A DNA stretch of 64,000 bases from Piper betle. Its lineage: Eukaryota; Streptophyta; Magnoliopsida; Piperales; Piperaceae. Below the pieces are notes generated by a model that saw only the letters and a program-made list of their open reading frames with translations, was not told where the DNA came from and did no database searches. The stretch covers positions 62,001 to 126,000 of the forward strand of contig JAURVB010014565.1 of NCBI GenBank assembly GCA_033002965.1, given 5' to 3'. The position numbers and the translations under genes are program-made. Below are positions 46,482 through 57,344 of the stretch, piece by piece; position 1 is the stretch's first letter; every line of letters begins with the position of its first letter.

Positions 46482-48374
46482 TGTCATGGACGTAATTCAA
46501 GGTAGAATTTTTTGCCTATTTATCAGCGTCTGTGTGGCATATTCCCCTCCTGGGAACACCAGCCTTCCACAAGTTGCGCTCCTCTCGACAATACTTGCGA
46601 GAGACAGAAACAGATCCCGTTGTCAATAGCGCTACCCACCAACACGCCCGGCACAGCACACCCTGCTGACTACCCAGACAGCAGTGCCTCATACCAGGTA
46701 CCGATCACCAAGCAACACACCACAGCGCTACGCTCTCGCCAAGTCCTGTTGTTCAACATCCCAGCGCACCGGCTACCCACTATTAGCACAAATACCGTTA
46801 CCCATTCACGGTACAGCCCCAATCCCGAAATCCTTGGATTGATGCCCAATGCCAAATACTGACGCTGACACAACTTAATTACAGGGACTCCATCCCAACC
46901 TTTATTCAAATCATAAACATAGGACACAAGTAATCCCTCCCAGACTACTTGTCGGCTGTGGACATGCAAACCCCATGTCGAATCTCTCAACCTCGCTTGA
47001 GAGACCGTGAGAACACCTTCACTCGGTCCTCACTCTCAACCCTCCAGTCGTCCCCCTTGGATCAACTGGTTACATGCAATTTCCTCAACTAGTATATGCA
47101 AGGGGTTGACAAGAATGTAAGTTGCATAATACCTCGATCCCAGTCGACTTGACTAATCCAGCAGCCCACATGTGAAGTCCAATCCTACTCCAAGGATCGA
47201 TTGCAGCCCTTCACCGTCTCCCTACCTTGATCTTGGTATGCTTCTCATCAACGAAAACCTCAACACAACTCTTTCCAGCAGTTCTCTCCTCTACCAGACG
47301 TTCTTCTTTTTTCTCATACAAGAGGTCGCCCCTTATGTAGAAAACACTAACTCGTGTTCACCAACTCCGGATAAACCCAAATCTTCCCCGTAATCTTTAT
47401 CTCCAAAAGATCACCTAAGATTCACCGCGTCCTTATCCCTAGACCTGATCACGTCCAGGATCTTCCCCATGGCTTAGGCTTATCTCCAACTTGAGTTTGT
47501 TGCAACATTGTTCGTGCCTGGGATATCAGGATATCTAGATCCTCTCCAAATATGCTCCTACCCACTTTCCGCGAAGCTTCCTCCAAACCATCGGCTGCAC
47601 CACTAGTTCAACCATCTCGCCTACAAGCTTGACCCTAGCAAACGCTCGGCCACAAGAACAACCTCTTCAACGCTTCCAGTAGTTTTCGGCTCCAAGACTG
47701 GCATCCATCTACCGCCGCAAACTCCAGCATCCAGTGCCGCCACACACGTCCACGCCCAGTGCCGCTGCAAACATCGGCACCAGATCACCGTTGGGCATTG
47801 CTACTACCAGGAACCAAATACCACTCCAAACACTGGAATTTGCATACCACTACATGCCTGCACCATGTGCTCCAGCATGCCGCAACCCAGTACCGATATT
47901 TTGCTCGGTACTGCCAATTCGATAGGCAAGCTGCTTAGCATGCCTGTGCTACTTGGTACACTGCTCAATAGCCTAATCAGTATTCTGCTTGATACGCTCA
48001 ATTGTACCCAACCTCACTCTGCCGACATAAACACCGACCTGCTCGTGACGCCTAGCCCTGGTGCTCGATCACCAGCATCCGACTAGCGTTCCATACCACG
48101 AATCAGCACCATCTTGAGGTTTCTTGGACTTGGCCACCGCCACATGCCCAATACACCATATACCGCTACATGTGCCAATACTTACTGTCTCCCGACACTT
48201 GGCTCGACAACTACTTGCACCATGATCCAACTACCTACAACTGTAATACGGTTAGTGTATGGTAAGTTGTTTCACCACCTAGATAGCACCAACTATCCAT
48301 GTTCGGATGTGGGATGACTAGGAACAACCGCCAAACCCTAGCTCCCAGTGCATCCTAGACTCAAGGCTGCAACA
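46482..48374 (-). mobile_element. 5' LTR of the Gypsy-type element
   Basis: Minus-strand TGTTGCAGCCTTGAG...TTACGTCCATGACA, 1893 bp. It is longer than the 3' LTR by about 390 bp (about 47850-48215). The distal 1159 bp belong to a segment that has been tandemly duplicated to 48871-50029. No clear target duplication is visible around the whole element (GCAAG left, GTAGT right). Confidence 0.85.
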
Positions 48375-48870
48375 GTAGTTATGGAGAACATACAAGGAAG
48401 GAATGCTTCTTCGAACTTAGTTTCTATTTCTAAAAGAAATTATAGTGTACAAATTTTCACATGGTCTATCGTTCATAAAATAAAAGATGTGTTCTAAATT
48501 GTTTAAGGGAGGGTTTTACTTTTCCATTTGAATTTTTTTAATGTTACAGTGTTTTGTTATGAGGAAGTAGAATGATACTTTTCATTGTTTGAAACATGAA
48601 TATTGCTGCTAGCCAGGGAAAGAAAATTTTTATCATGACAGCCATAGTTTTTATAATCAGGTTTTTAACCATATTATTGATTTTTCACATGGATCCTAGA
48701 TTAGGAGATAGGTTGAGAAAGAGGAGTTAATTGATTAGTAAGGATATCCATTAGTTACTGACCATTGTGCTTCTTGATCAGAACCTAGAATTATTTTAAA
48801 TGATATTATTGTTTAACTTGAAACGGCAGAGGAGGTTCTAGCAACCCCAATTGTTATTGTTTATTTCAGT
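47216..48870. repeat. Segmental tandem duplication, unit 1 (1655 bp)
   Basis: Contains 1159 bp of LTR and 496 bp of host flank (48375-48870). The junction TTATTTCAGT|GTCTCCC at 48870/48871 joins flank back into the middle of the LTR. Confidence 0.9.
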
Positions 48871-50396
48871 GTCTCCCTACCTTGATCTCAGTATGCTTCT
48901 CTCCATGGAAACCTCAACACAACTCTTTCTAGTAGTTCTCTCCTCTACCAGACGTTCTCTCTTTTTTCCCATATAAGAGGTCACCCCTTATGTAGAAAAC
49001 CTTAACTCGTGTTCACCAACTCTAGATAAACCCAAATCTTCCCCGTAATCTTTATCTCCAAAAGATCACCTAAGATTCACCGCGTCCTTATCCCTAGACT
49101 TGATCACGTCCAGGATCTTCCCCATGGCTTAGGCTTATCTCCAACCTGAGTTTGTTGCAACATTGCTCATGCCTGGGATATCAGGATATCCAGATCCTCT
49201 CCAGATATGCTCCTACCCACTTTCCACGAAGCTTCCTCCAAACCATCGGTTGCACCGCTAGTTCAACGATCTCGCCTACAAGCTTGACCCTAGCAAACGC
49301 TCGGCCACAAGATCAACCTCTTCGACGCTACCAGTAGTTTCTAGCTCCAAGACCAGCATCCATCTACCGCTGCAAACTCCAGAATCCAGTGCCGCCACAC
49401 ACGTTGACGCCCAGTGTCGGTGCAAACGTCGGCACCAAATCACCACTGGACATCGCTACCGTAAGGAACCAAATACCGCTCCAAACACTGGTATCTGCAT
49501 GCCGCTACATGCCTACGCCGTGTTCTCCAGCATGCCGCAACCCAGTACCGGTATTTTACTCGGTGCTACCAATTCGATCGGCAAGCTGCTCGGCACGCCT
49601 GTGCTACTCGGTACGTTGCTCGATAGCCTTATCGGTATTCTGCTCGGTACACTCAGTTGCACCCAACCTCACTCTGCCGACATAAACACCGGCCTGCTTG
49701 TGATGCCTAGCCCTGGTGCTCGATCATTAGCACCCGACTAGAGCTCCATACCATGAACCACCACCATCTTCAGGTTTCTTGGACTCGATCACTGCCACAT
49801 TCCCGATACACCATATACCGCTACATGTGCCGATACGCGCCGTCTCCCGACACTTGGCTCAACAACTACGTGCACCATGATCCAACTACCTACAACTATA
49901 ACACGGTTAGTGTATGGTAAGTTGTTTCACCACCTGAATAGCATAGACTATCTGTGTTTGGATGCGCGATGACTAGGAACAACTGCCAAAACCTAGCTCC
50001 CAGCGCATCCTAGACTCAGGGTTGTAACAGTAGGTATGGAGAACATACACGTAAGGAACGCTTCTTCGAACCCAGTTTCTATTTCTAAAAGAAATTATAG
50101 TGTACTAATATTCACATGGTCTATCATTCATAAAATAAAAGATGTGTTCTAAACTGTTTTAGGGAGGGTTTTACTTTTCCATTTGAATTTTTTTAATGTT
50201 AAAGTGTTTTGTTATGGGGAAGTAGAATGATACTTCTCATTGTTTGAAACATGAATATTGTTGCTGGCTAGGCAAAGAAAATTTTTATCATGATAGCCAT
50301 AACTTTTATAATCAGGTTTTTAACCATATTATTGATTTTTCACATGGATCCTAGATTAGGAGATAGGTTGAGAAAGAGGAGTTAATTGATTAGTAA
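48871..50396. repeat. Segmental tandem duplication, unit 2 (first part)
   Basis: Repeats unit 1 from GTCTCCCTACC, with the LTR end at 50029 and flank to 50396. A solo LTR then interrupts it; it resumes at 54942 and ends at 55122. Without the insertion, its target repeat and a 47-bp extra copy, the unit is again about 1655 bp. Confidence 0.9.
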
Positions 50397-50810
50397 TGTA
50401 ATGACCCGACCATTTGTCACAACATTGTGGTCCTAGCTGGCCAGATGTTACTCACAATTAAGCAAATATGTCTAACATTTTTTTTAAACAAAAACATATA
50501 TAAAGATCCCACAGTCTTAGACCGTTTCCCAGTAGCCACACTTATTTCTCAAATAAATAAAAAGGAGTCCTCATATTTATTTTGCTCCATAGCCCTGGTT
50601 GTCAATCACCTAATTTCGTATCTGCACACCTACGGAGGCAATTCTGCGTTAGTGATTTCAACACTAAGTAGTATAATAGATAAAACAAATCAAGTACATT
50701 CCACTATTTCCTTATATTTATTTTAATATGCGGTGGAGCGATTCTGCTATACTCCAAAACAATGCGGAGGAGGTATCCGCTGTGATCCGCACACCCCGGC
50801 TGTAAAGACC

Positions 50811-50814
50811 CGGA

Positions 50815-50861
<47 letters not shown>
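50811..50861. repeat. (AT)n microsatellite
   Basis: AT run with one G interruption at the start of the nested solo LTR. Confidence 0.9.
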
Positions 50862-50862
<1 letters not shown>

Positions 50863-52589
50863 GACGCGGTGGGATCGAACGTTGGTATCCATGAATTTAT
50901 TTAAATTATTTACCCGCTACCCGGTTAATTATTAATTACCCGGTCAAGTGGAAAGTATTAGTTAACCGGTTAAGTATTTTTACCCGGTTAAGTAAACCAT
51001 ACCATTTAACCGTTTAAACTAGTAAAGTGAACCATATCACTTACCCATTTACCCGGCAACGAAGTGTGTTTTCATATACCCTAGGCCTTCTTTCATTATA
51101 TAAGGAGAAGGAGGGGGCGTCATTCACATAAGTCTCTTTGGACAGACGCCGGTTTCCCCTTGTTCTGGTAAGTTTCTTCCTCTCTTCTTCTTAGTTTGCA
51201 TGCAGACATATGATAAAAATTATAATAAACTAGATAATCATGGAAACTAAAACCTGAAATCAACAAGAAAAAGGAGAATTAAACTGGACTAGAACGAGAA
51301 ATCCACCCAGGAATGTAAATTGCTGCTGTGCAGCAATTCTTGGTTGCTTGTGATTAATTACAGCGACAAGTCATAATCTTTTGCTGATCAGTTGCTGCAT
51401 CAACGTCCTTATGCATGTTGTAGTAATTATAAGTTAGATTTCATAGAATTTATGGCCAAGGATGGTAGCACGTCCTGCTGAATTGCAGCAACAGCACCAT
51501 GGCGATTGTGTCACAAACAGTTGCATATAACACACAGCAGTGTAGTGTTTCTCTTCTTCTGGGCGTTGGGTTGTTGTGCGGGAAGAAGGGGTCGCCTTGG
51601 GCGGTGCTGCTGGCCATGTAGGAGTCGCCATAGCAGCAGGTCGAGGTCGCCATGGCTGCTGGTTAGTCGCCTTGGTGGTGCAGAACAAGGTCGCCCTGGA
51701 TAGTTGCTGCCAATTGGATTGCTAGGGAAGGGAAACAATTGGTGAAGGACATGATCTGGATTTGGGTCGAAGGAGAAGAGGTTGGAGTGGTTTTGGGTGG
51801 AAAAGAGAAAGGCTGATGGGAAAGAAGAAGAAGACTGGTTTTGGGTAGACTGACGGGAAAGAAGAAGAAGAAGAGGATGGCAGTTTTGTAATTTCTGTTT
51901 GACTCGATACGGGTTGAGTTAAAAATCATAATAATAATACCAACTCGTATTAAAATCATTAAAATAATTAATTTAAAGGGATACGAGTTAAGTGGCCAAA
52001 ATAATAAATTTATAAATTATTACATGAAATTAATAAATTTCGATCAGGATAAACGGTAATTAATTAATCGGCTTATTAAAAGCGATTAACTTAAATTGAA
52101 GAGTTATGAGGAATATTTAACAAAGACTTCACCTTTATCATATAAAATTTATATTTGATAAATAAAATGATTATTCTTATAATAAATTCGTAAAGTAAAA
52201 TAATGGATCAATAAAAGATAATCGTGTAGAAATCACGAGATAGCATAATTAATTAAATAAAGAAGTGTTGAACCTTATTGAATTAAATAAATTAATTAAT
52301 GTGGCATATATTAAATATTTAGTTGCGTGCATTTTCGACGCGAGTAAAATTATACTAATGTATAATTTTATGCCCTCATTCATATTAGGGTTAGCGGATT
52401 ACAGTCGGACGAACCCACAAGTCAGGTACGTATAATAGATAGAACATCATACTTTCCTTGTTGGTAGCCTAGGACGGCCTGAGCCCAGATTCGACCACCA
52501 TGCACCGAGTGCAACCGGGGTCAAAGAATTGACTCAGTCCGACACTGGGTCGTATTATGTGCGTAAATTGTGTAATGCATCGACATTGT

Positions 52590-53110
52590 TTTGGAGTAGT
52601 GATAGCCGCCCCATAAAAAGGCTACGGCCAGGGTGAGTGAGGCACAACGATTCCTCTATCACACTGGAGTGCAGTGATAGCCGCCCCATAAAAGGCTACG
52701 GCCGGGGTGTGTGAGGCACTGGCACTGGAGTGCAGTGATAGCCGCCCCATAAAAAGGCTACGGCTGGGGTGTGTGAGGCACTGGCACTAGAGTTGGCAGT
52801 GAGAGCTTCCCCACGAACGGGGCATAGCAATCACCTGAGTGCAGTGATAGCCGCCCCACAAAAAGGCTACGGCCAGGGTGTGCAAGGCATTGGCACTGGA
52901 GTGCAGTGATAGCCTCCCCATAAAAAGGCTACGGCCGGGGTGTGCGAGGCACTGGCACTAGAATTGGTAGTGAGAGCTTCCCCACAAACGGGGCATAGCA
53001 ATCACCTGAGTGCAGTGATAGCTACCCCACAAAAGGCTACGGCCGGGGTGTGCGAGGCACTAGCACTGGAGACGGTAGTGGTAGCCTCCCCACAAAAAGG
53101 CTACGGTCGG
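52590..53110. repeat. Minisatellite of about 61-bp and 45-bp units
   Basis: GTGATAGCCGCCCCATAAAA units alternate irregularly with GTGAGAGCTTCCCCAC units. The same array in reverse orientation is at 53516-54040, so the region can fold into a long hairpin. Confidence 0.9.
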
Positions 53111-53515
53111 GGTGTGCGGATCACAGCGGATACCTCCTCCGCATTGTTTTGGAGTATAGCGGAATCGCTCCACCGCATATTAAAATAAACATAAGGAAAT
53201 AGTGGAATGTACTTGTTTTGTTTTATCTATTATACTACTTAGTGTTGTAATCACTAACGCGGAATTGCTTCCGCAGGTGTGCAGATACGAGGTTAGGTGA
53301 TTGACATCCAGAGTATGGAGCAAAATAAATATGAAGACTCCTTTTTTTATTTAATTGAGAAATAAGTGTGGCTGCTGGGAAACAGTCCAAGACTGTGGGA
53401 TCTTTATATATATTATTATTTATAAAAAATGTTTGACATAATTACTTTACTTTTGAGTAACACCTAGCCAGTTAGGCCCACAATATCGTAAAAAATGGCG
53501 GGTCGTTACACCGGC

Positions 53516-54040
53516 CGTAGCCCTTTTGTGGGGAGGCTACCACTACCGTCTCCAGTGCCAGTGCCTCGCACACCCCGGCCGTAGCCTTTTTGTAGGGAAG
53601 ATATCACTGCACTCGGGTGATTGCTACGCCCCGTTTGTGGGGAAGCTCTCACTACCAATTCTAGTGCCAGTGCCTTGTACACCCCTACCGTAGCCTTTTT
53701 ATGGGGAGGCTATCACTGCACTCAGGTGAATGCTATGCCCCGTTTGTGGGGAAGCTCTCACTGCCAACTCTAGTGTCAGTGCCTCACACACCCGGTCGTA
53801 GCCTTTCATAGGAGGCTATCACTGCGCCTTTTCATAGGGAGGCTATCACTGCACTCAGGTGAATGCTACGCCCCATTTGTGGGGAAGCTCTCACTGCCAA
53901 CTCTAGTGCCAGTGCCTCACACACCCCGGTCGTAACCTTTTTATGGGGAGGCTATCACTGCACTCCAGTACGATGGAGGAATCACTGTGCCTCGCTCACC
54001 CCAGCCGTAGCCTTTTTATGGGGCGGCTATCACTACTCCA
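53516..54040. repeat. Minisatellite, inverted counterpart
   Basis: CCGTAGCCTTTTTGTGGGGA-type units, the reverse complement of those at 52590-53110, belonging to the outer solo LTR. Confidence 0.9.
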
Positions 54041-54941
54041 AAACAATGTCGACCCCGTGTCAGACTGAGTCAATTCTTTGACCCCGGTTGCACTCGGTGC
54101 ATGGTGGTCGAATCTGGGCTCCGGCCGACCTAGGCTATCAACAAGGAAAGTACGATGTTCTACCTATTATACGTACCTGACTTGTGACTTCGTCAGACTG
54201 TGACCCGTGAACCCTAATCTGAATGAAGGCATAAAATTATACATTAGTATAATTTTATTTTGCATGAACCTACATGCAACTTACATGACTAATATACTAT
54301 CAATTTTAAATGATGTAATTAGTTCATGTTAGTCTTCATTCCTTATTAAATTTTCAGCAATTCTAATGATAATTAATTATTAATTATCCTCATCCAAATC
54401 CCCATTATCTAATTGATAATTTAATTATTAACATGTCCATTTACAAAACAACTAAGCAATCGACAAGAACCCCATGCATAAGACGATGGAGATCTAGCAA
54501 CTTGGCAGGGCGTCTTCAACAAACCTTGCATGCAAGAATCCTAATGGAAACAAATAAGATGAGGGATGAAATACTCACACAGTAATGGGGAGGTCGCCTG
54601 GGACGGAGATGAGGAATGAAATACTCCCTCCTCCTGCATATATATACACTTCAACCATTCCCTCTATTAAATTCTCATACCCCATCATCCATTAGTATTT
54701 CCTAGGTTCAACGAGCCCCTTCATTAAATTCTCACACCCCATCATCCATTGGTATTTCCTAGGTTCAACGACCCCTTCATTAAATTCTCACACCCCATTA
54801 TCCATTCATGAATAGGTATTTTCTAGGTGACCTTAAGTCGAACCATGATTGGTCGACTTGATAACCAACCATATTGGTTCATCTATATTTATTTCATAAT
54901 ATTTAGGTTCGAGTCTTGTATTAAAAATCATGGTTTTTACA

Positions 54942-55122
54942 AGAAAGGTTATCCATAAGTTATTGACCATTGTGCTTCCTAATCAGAACCTAAGGTTATC
55001 CATAAGTTATTGACCATTGTGCTTCCTAATCAGAACCTAGAATTATTGGAAATGATATTATTCTTTAACTTGAAACGTCAGAGGAGGTTCTGGCAACCCC
55101 AATTGTTATTGTTTATTTCAGT
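54942..55122. repeat. Unit 2 of the segmental duplication (second part) with a perfect 47-bp tandem repeat
   Basis: AAGGTTATCCATAAGTTATT starts two identical 47-bp units at 54945 and 54992. Unit 1 at 48754-48800 has only one. The duplication therefore arose after the segmental duplication, next to the LTR insertion. Confidence 0.9.
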
Positions 55123-55439
55123 TTTTGAGAAAATGTTTTACCCTTTTATTATAAGTCATTTACTTTTTATTTTAATGAGACAAACTTTAAACTATAAATA
55201 TGATTTCATCTTGTACAAATATATTGTAATTCATTAATGGCTGATACTATTATGGTTTGTGTAAACCATGACACATATGATAGTTAGTACTATTATCTTC
55301 TTCAATAAACTCGGAGACATGATACTTAGTAATGCCCCGTGGTATCATAATTGCAAAAATTGGAATCAAACATTGAATTAGATTAAAAGGGAGTCATTGA
55401 ATCAGAATTATTCATCAAAAATCGGACAACAATCGGTTT

Positions 55440-56200
55440 ACTTGAATCGGTTAAAATCAGTGGAGTTATATAACGTATTAGGACACATTATAAGGCAATT
55501 TGAATGAGTTATTAGTTATATAACATATCATTGCGATGTTATGGTGTGTATTATATTTTATGAGATTTTCCTTATTTTTTGGATTTTTATTAAATTTAAT
55601 ACGAAATAGCTATTATTTTTTACTCGAGTCGGAGTCAAGTCAACTTTTGTTTATTATATTGCCACCGACATGTTTTTCCTTCTTGGCACTTCTCCGACGC
55701 GGTGCAACTAGCGGATGGTTCTGCCTACTCAAAACTCAGAGGGGGTGCCACCTACTACTCAAATCCCCTATCACCCCCACCCCCCCCCCCAAACCGCCGC
55801 TTCAATTCACATTGCTGACATCATCCTAGGGTGCCTCACCACCGCCGATCAACACCACAGATCACTACAAACACGTCATCAAGTCGTCCCACATCTTTTG
55901 GTCGCCACCCGGTCTCCACAACACGGAGAAGGCCACATACTCACGTACCCTCTTGACGCGATTCCGTTGTCGTTGTGCCGCCCTGAGCACCACTGGCCGC
56001 CATGCCGTGGTCTCTGTTTTGAAGATCTCGCCATCCTTCTACTGCTACGAGACTGCTGTTAAAACAAGCCAATGGCCTCCACTTGGGCAACCCTTAACTA
56101 GGGCACCACTGCCCGACTCTAATCGTCGGCCCCCTGTCACCACCTTGGCCCCCCCTCTAGCCGCCCAGGCCCAAGCATGAACAAATGTAGCTATAAAATT
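55440..56200 (+). mobile_element. Fragment of the large LTR family
   Basis: GTTATTAGTTATATAAC, TTATGAGATTTTCC and ACTCGAGTCGGAGTCAAGTC match 35405-35550 of the solo LTR in order. A GC-rich CACC-rich stretch follows, as there. Open frames here (55536-55829, 55715-56062) are by-products of this composition. Confidence 0.5.
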
Positions 56201-56517
56201 CTGCATTCGTATGACCATTACTTTCTATATTCTATAAATTTGGGCTTCATTGCTAGCGTCGTCCCGACCTCAGTCAATTCGTTGCAGTTGAATATCTGGT
56301 GTGGGCTCGTAACTCCGAGCGATGCGTGCGTGCCTTCCCAGCATCACACCATTCCTCGCCGGGACGACATTGCCCCGCCAAAAATGATGTGCTAGATCCA
56401 CTAACATTAGTTACCACTACTCTTTGCTCCTCTCCACCCTAAAAATGACACGTCTTCCAACAATATACATGGACCCAGTTTTTATCAAATATTTCCATGA
56501 TGAGCCCATTGCATGTT

Positions 56518-57344
56518 CCATATAATTGGCAGGAATTTGTTTTTACGGCGAGGTCTATAGCAGGGGCATTTCACTTTCACAATGCCTCATCCGGGAAATG
56601 GGCCAAGAAGCCCGCACAGTGAGATCACTTCTTGGCCCGTTATTTCTATGTACTCGATAGTAGCTGTGGCTCCCTATCCTTACCACGCTCCCGTGCAAAA
56701 TCGACACTCAGGTGGTGGACTTTAGCTACGATCAATACCTATTAAGTAATGACGATCGAGCTAAATAATTAAGTAATGACAATCGAGCCCTGAGCGATCT
56801 CGAGACTCCGATTGCTAATAATTCTAATTGGGTGTGAAGGTCTAAATGATACCTTCTTATAAAAGGCCTAGTACTGTGACAAATTTACCTACCGTAATCC
56901 TGTGCAGATAACTTTGCCACAACATTCACTAGGCCTTTGGAATTGGCCAGAGACAACAACAGACAGGCCAAATTATGGCATAAGAAGGTACCATTCGTCA
57001 GAGCTTAATTATTTGATTTCTTTTGTTGTTATTTCTGATTTCAACGGGTTTAGACACTCTTTCCTATCATTTACTTTTAATTTTAAATGCAAATAATCTA
57101 CCACCTACGTCGGGCCTGGAATAGAGTGGGGTAAGGAAAAAGAGCCCACAACCACCAACTGTGAATAGAAATAACAGGCCAGGAAATCCCTGTGGGCCCA
57201 ACAGCCCACATTAATAAAGGCCTTATGGGGCTAGGAGGAGATCACGATGGGCTTCTTGGCCCATGTTCGGAGGAGGCCTTTTTGTAAGCAAAATGCTCCT
57301 ACTACGACTCTGGTCATAAAAACAAATTCCTGTCAATTACATGC
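56518..57344. mobile_element. Non-autonomous DNA transposon with about 100-bp terminal inverted repeats
   Basis: CAGGAATTTGTTTTTA lies at 56530 and inverted at 57332. The similarity continues inward through GGGCCAAGAAGCCC on both sides. Long inverted repeats and no coding capacity suggest a Mutator-like MITE. I could not settle a target duplication. Confidence 0.6.

Larger units (their letters stand above)
50801..53510 (+). mobile_element. Nested solo LTR (2710 bp), opposite orientation
   Basis: TGTAAAGACCCGG...GGGTCGTTACA flanked by perfect CCGGC repeats (50796-50800, 53511-53515). A TATATAAGG box (about 51098) is followed by CTGGTAAGTTTC, a possible splice donor in an LTR leader. Its distal half (52430-53510) is an inverted relative of the host LTR around it, including the same minisatellite. 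Confidence 0.88.
50397..54941 (-). mobile_element. Solo LTR of family X, carrying a nested solo LTR
   Basis: Ends TGTAATGACCCG and ATGGTTTTTACA (plus-strand view), flanked by AGTAA (50392-50396) and AGAAA (54942-54946), a target duplication with one change. Comparison with unit 1 of the duplication confirms the exact insertion point. Without the nested LTR it is about 1.83 kb. It matches the LTR inside the chimeric TRIM (17913-19111). It contains a 61-bp/45-bp minisatellite (53516-54040) and three copies of a 68-bp repeat (about 54652-54820). Confidence 0.85.

Noticed and set aside
52590..54040. Regularly spaced repeats, CRISPR-like at first sight
   Set aside because: Units are directly adjacent tandem copies of 61 and 45 bp without unique spacers, in plant LTR DNA.
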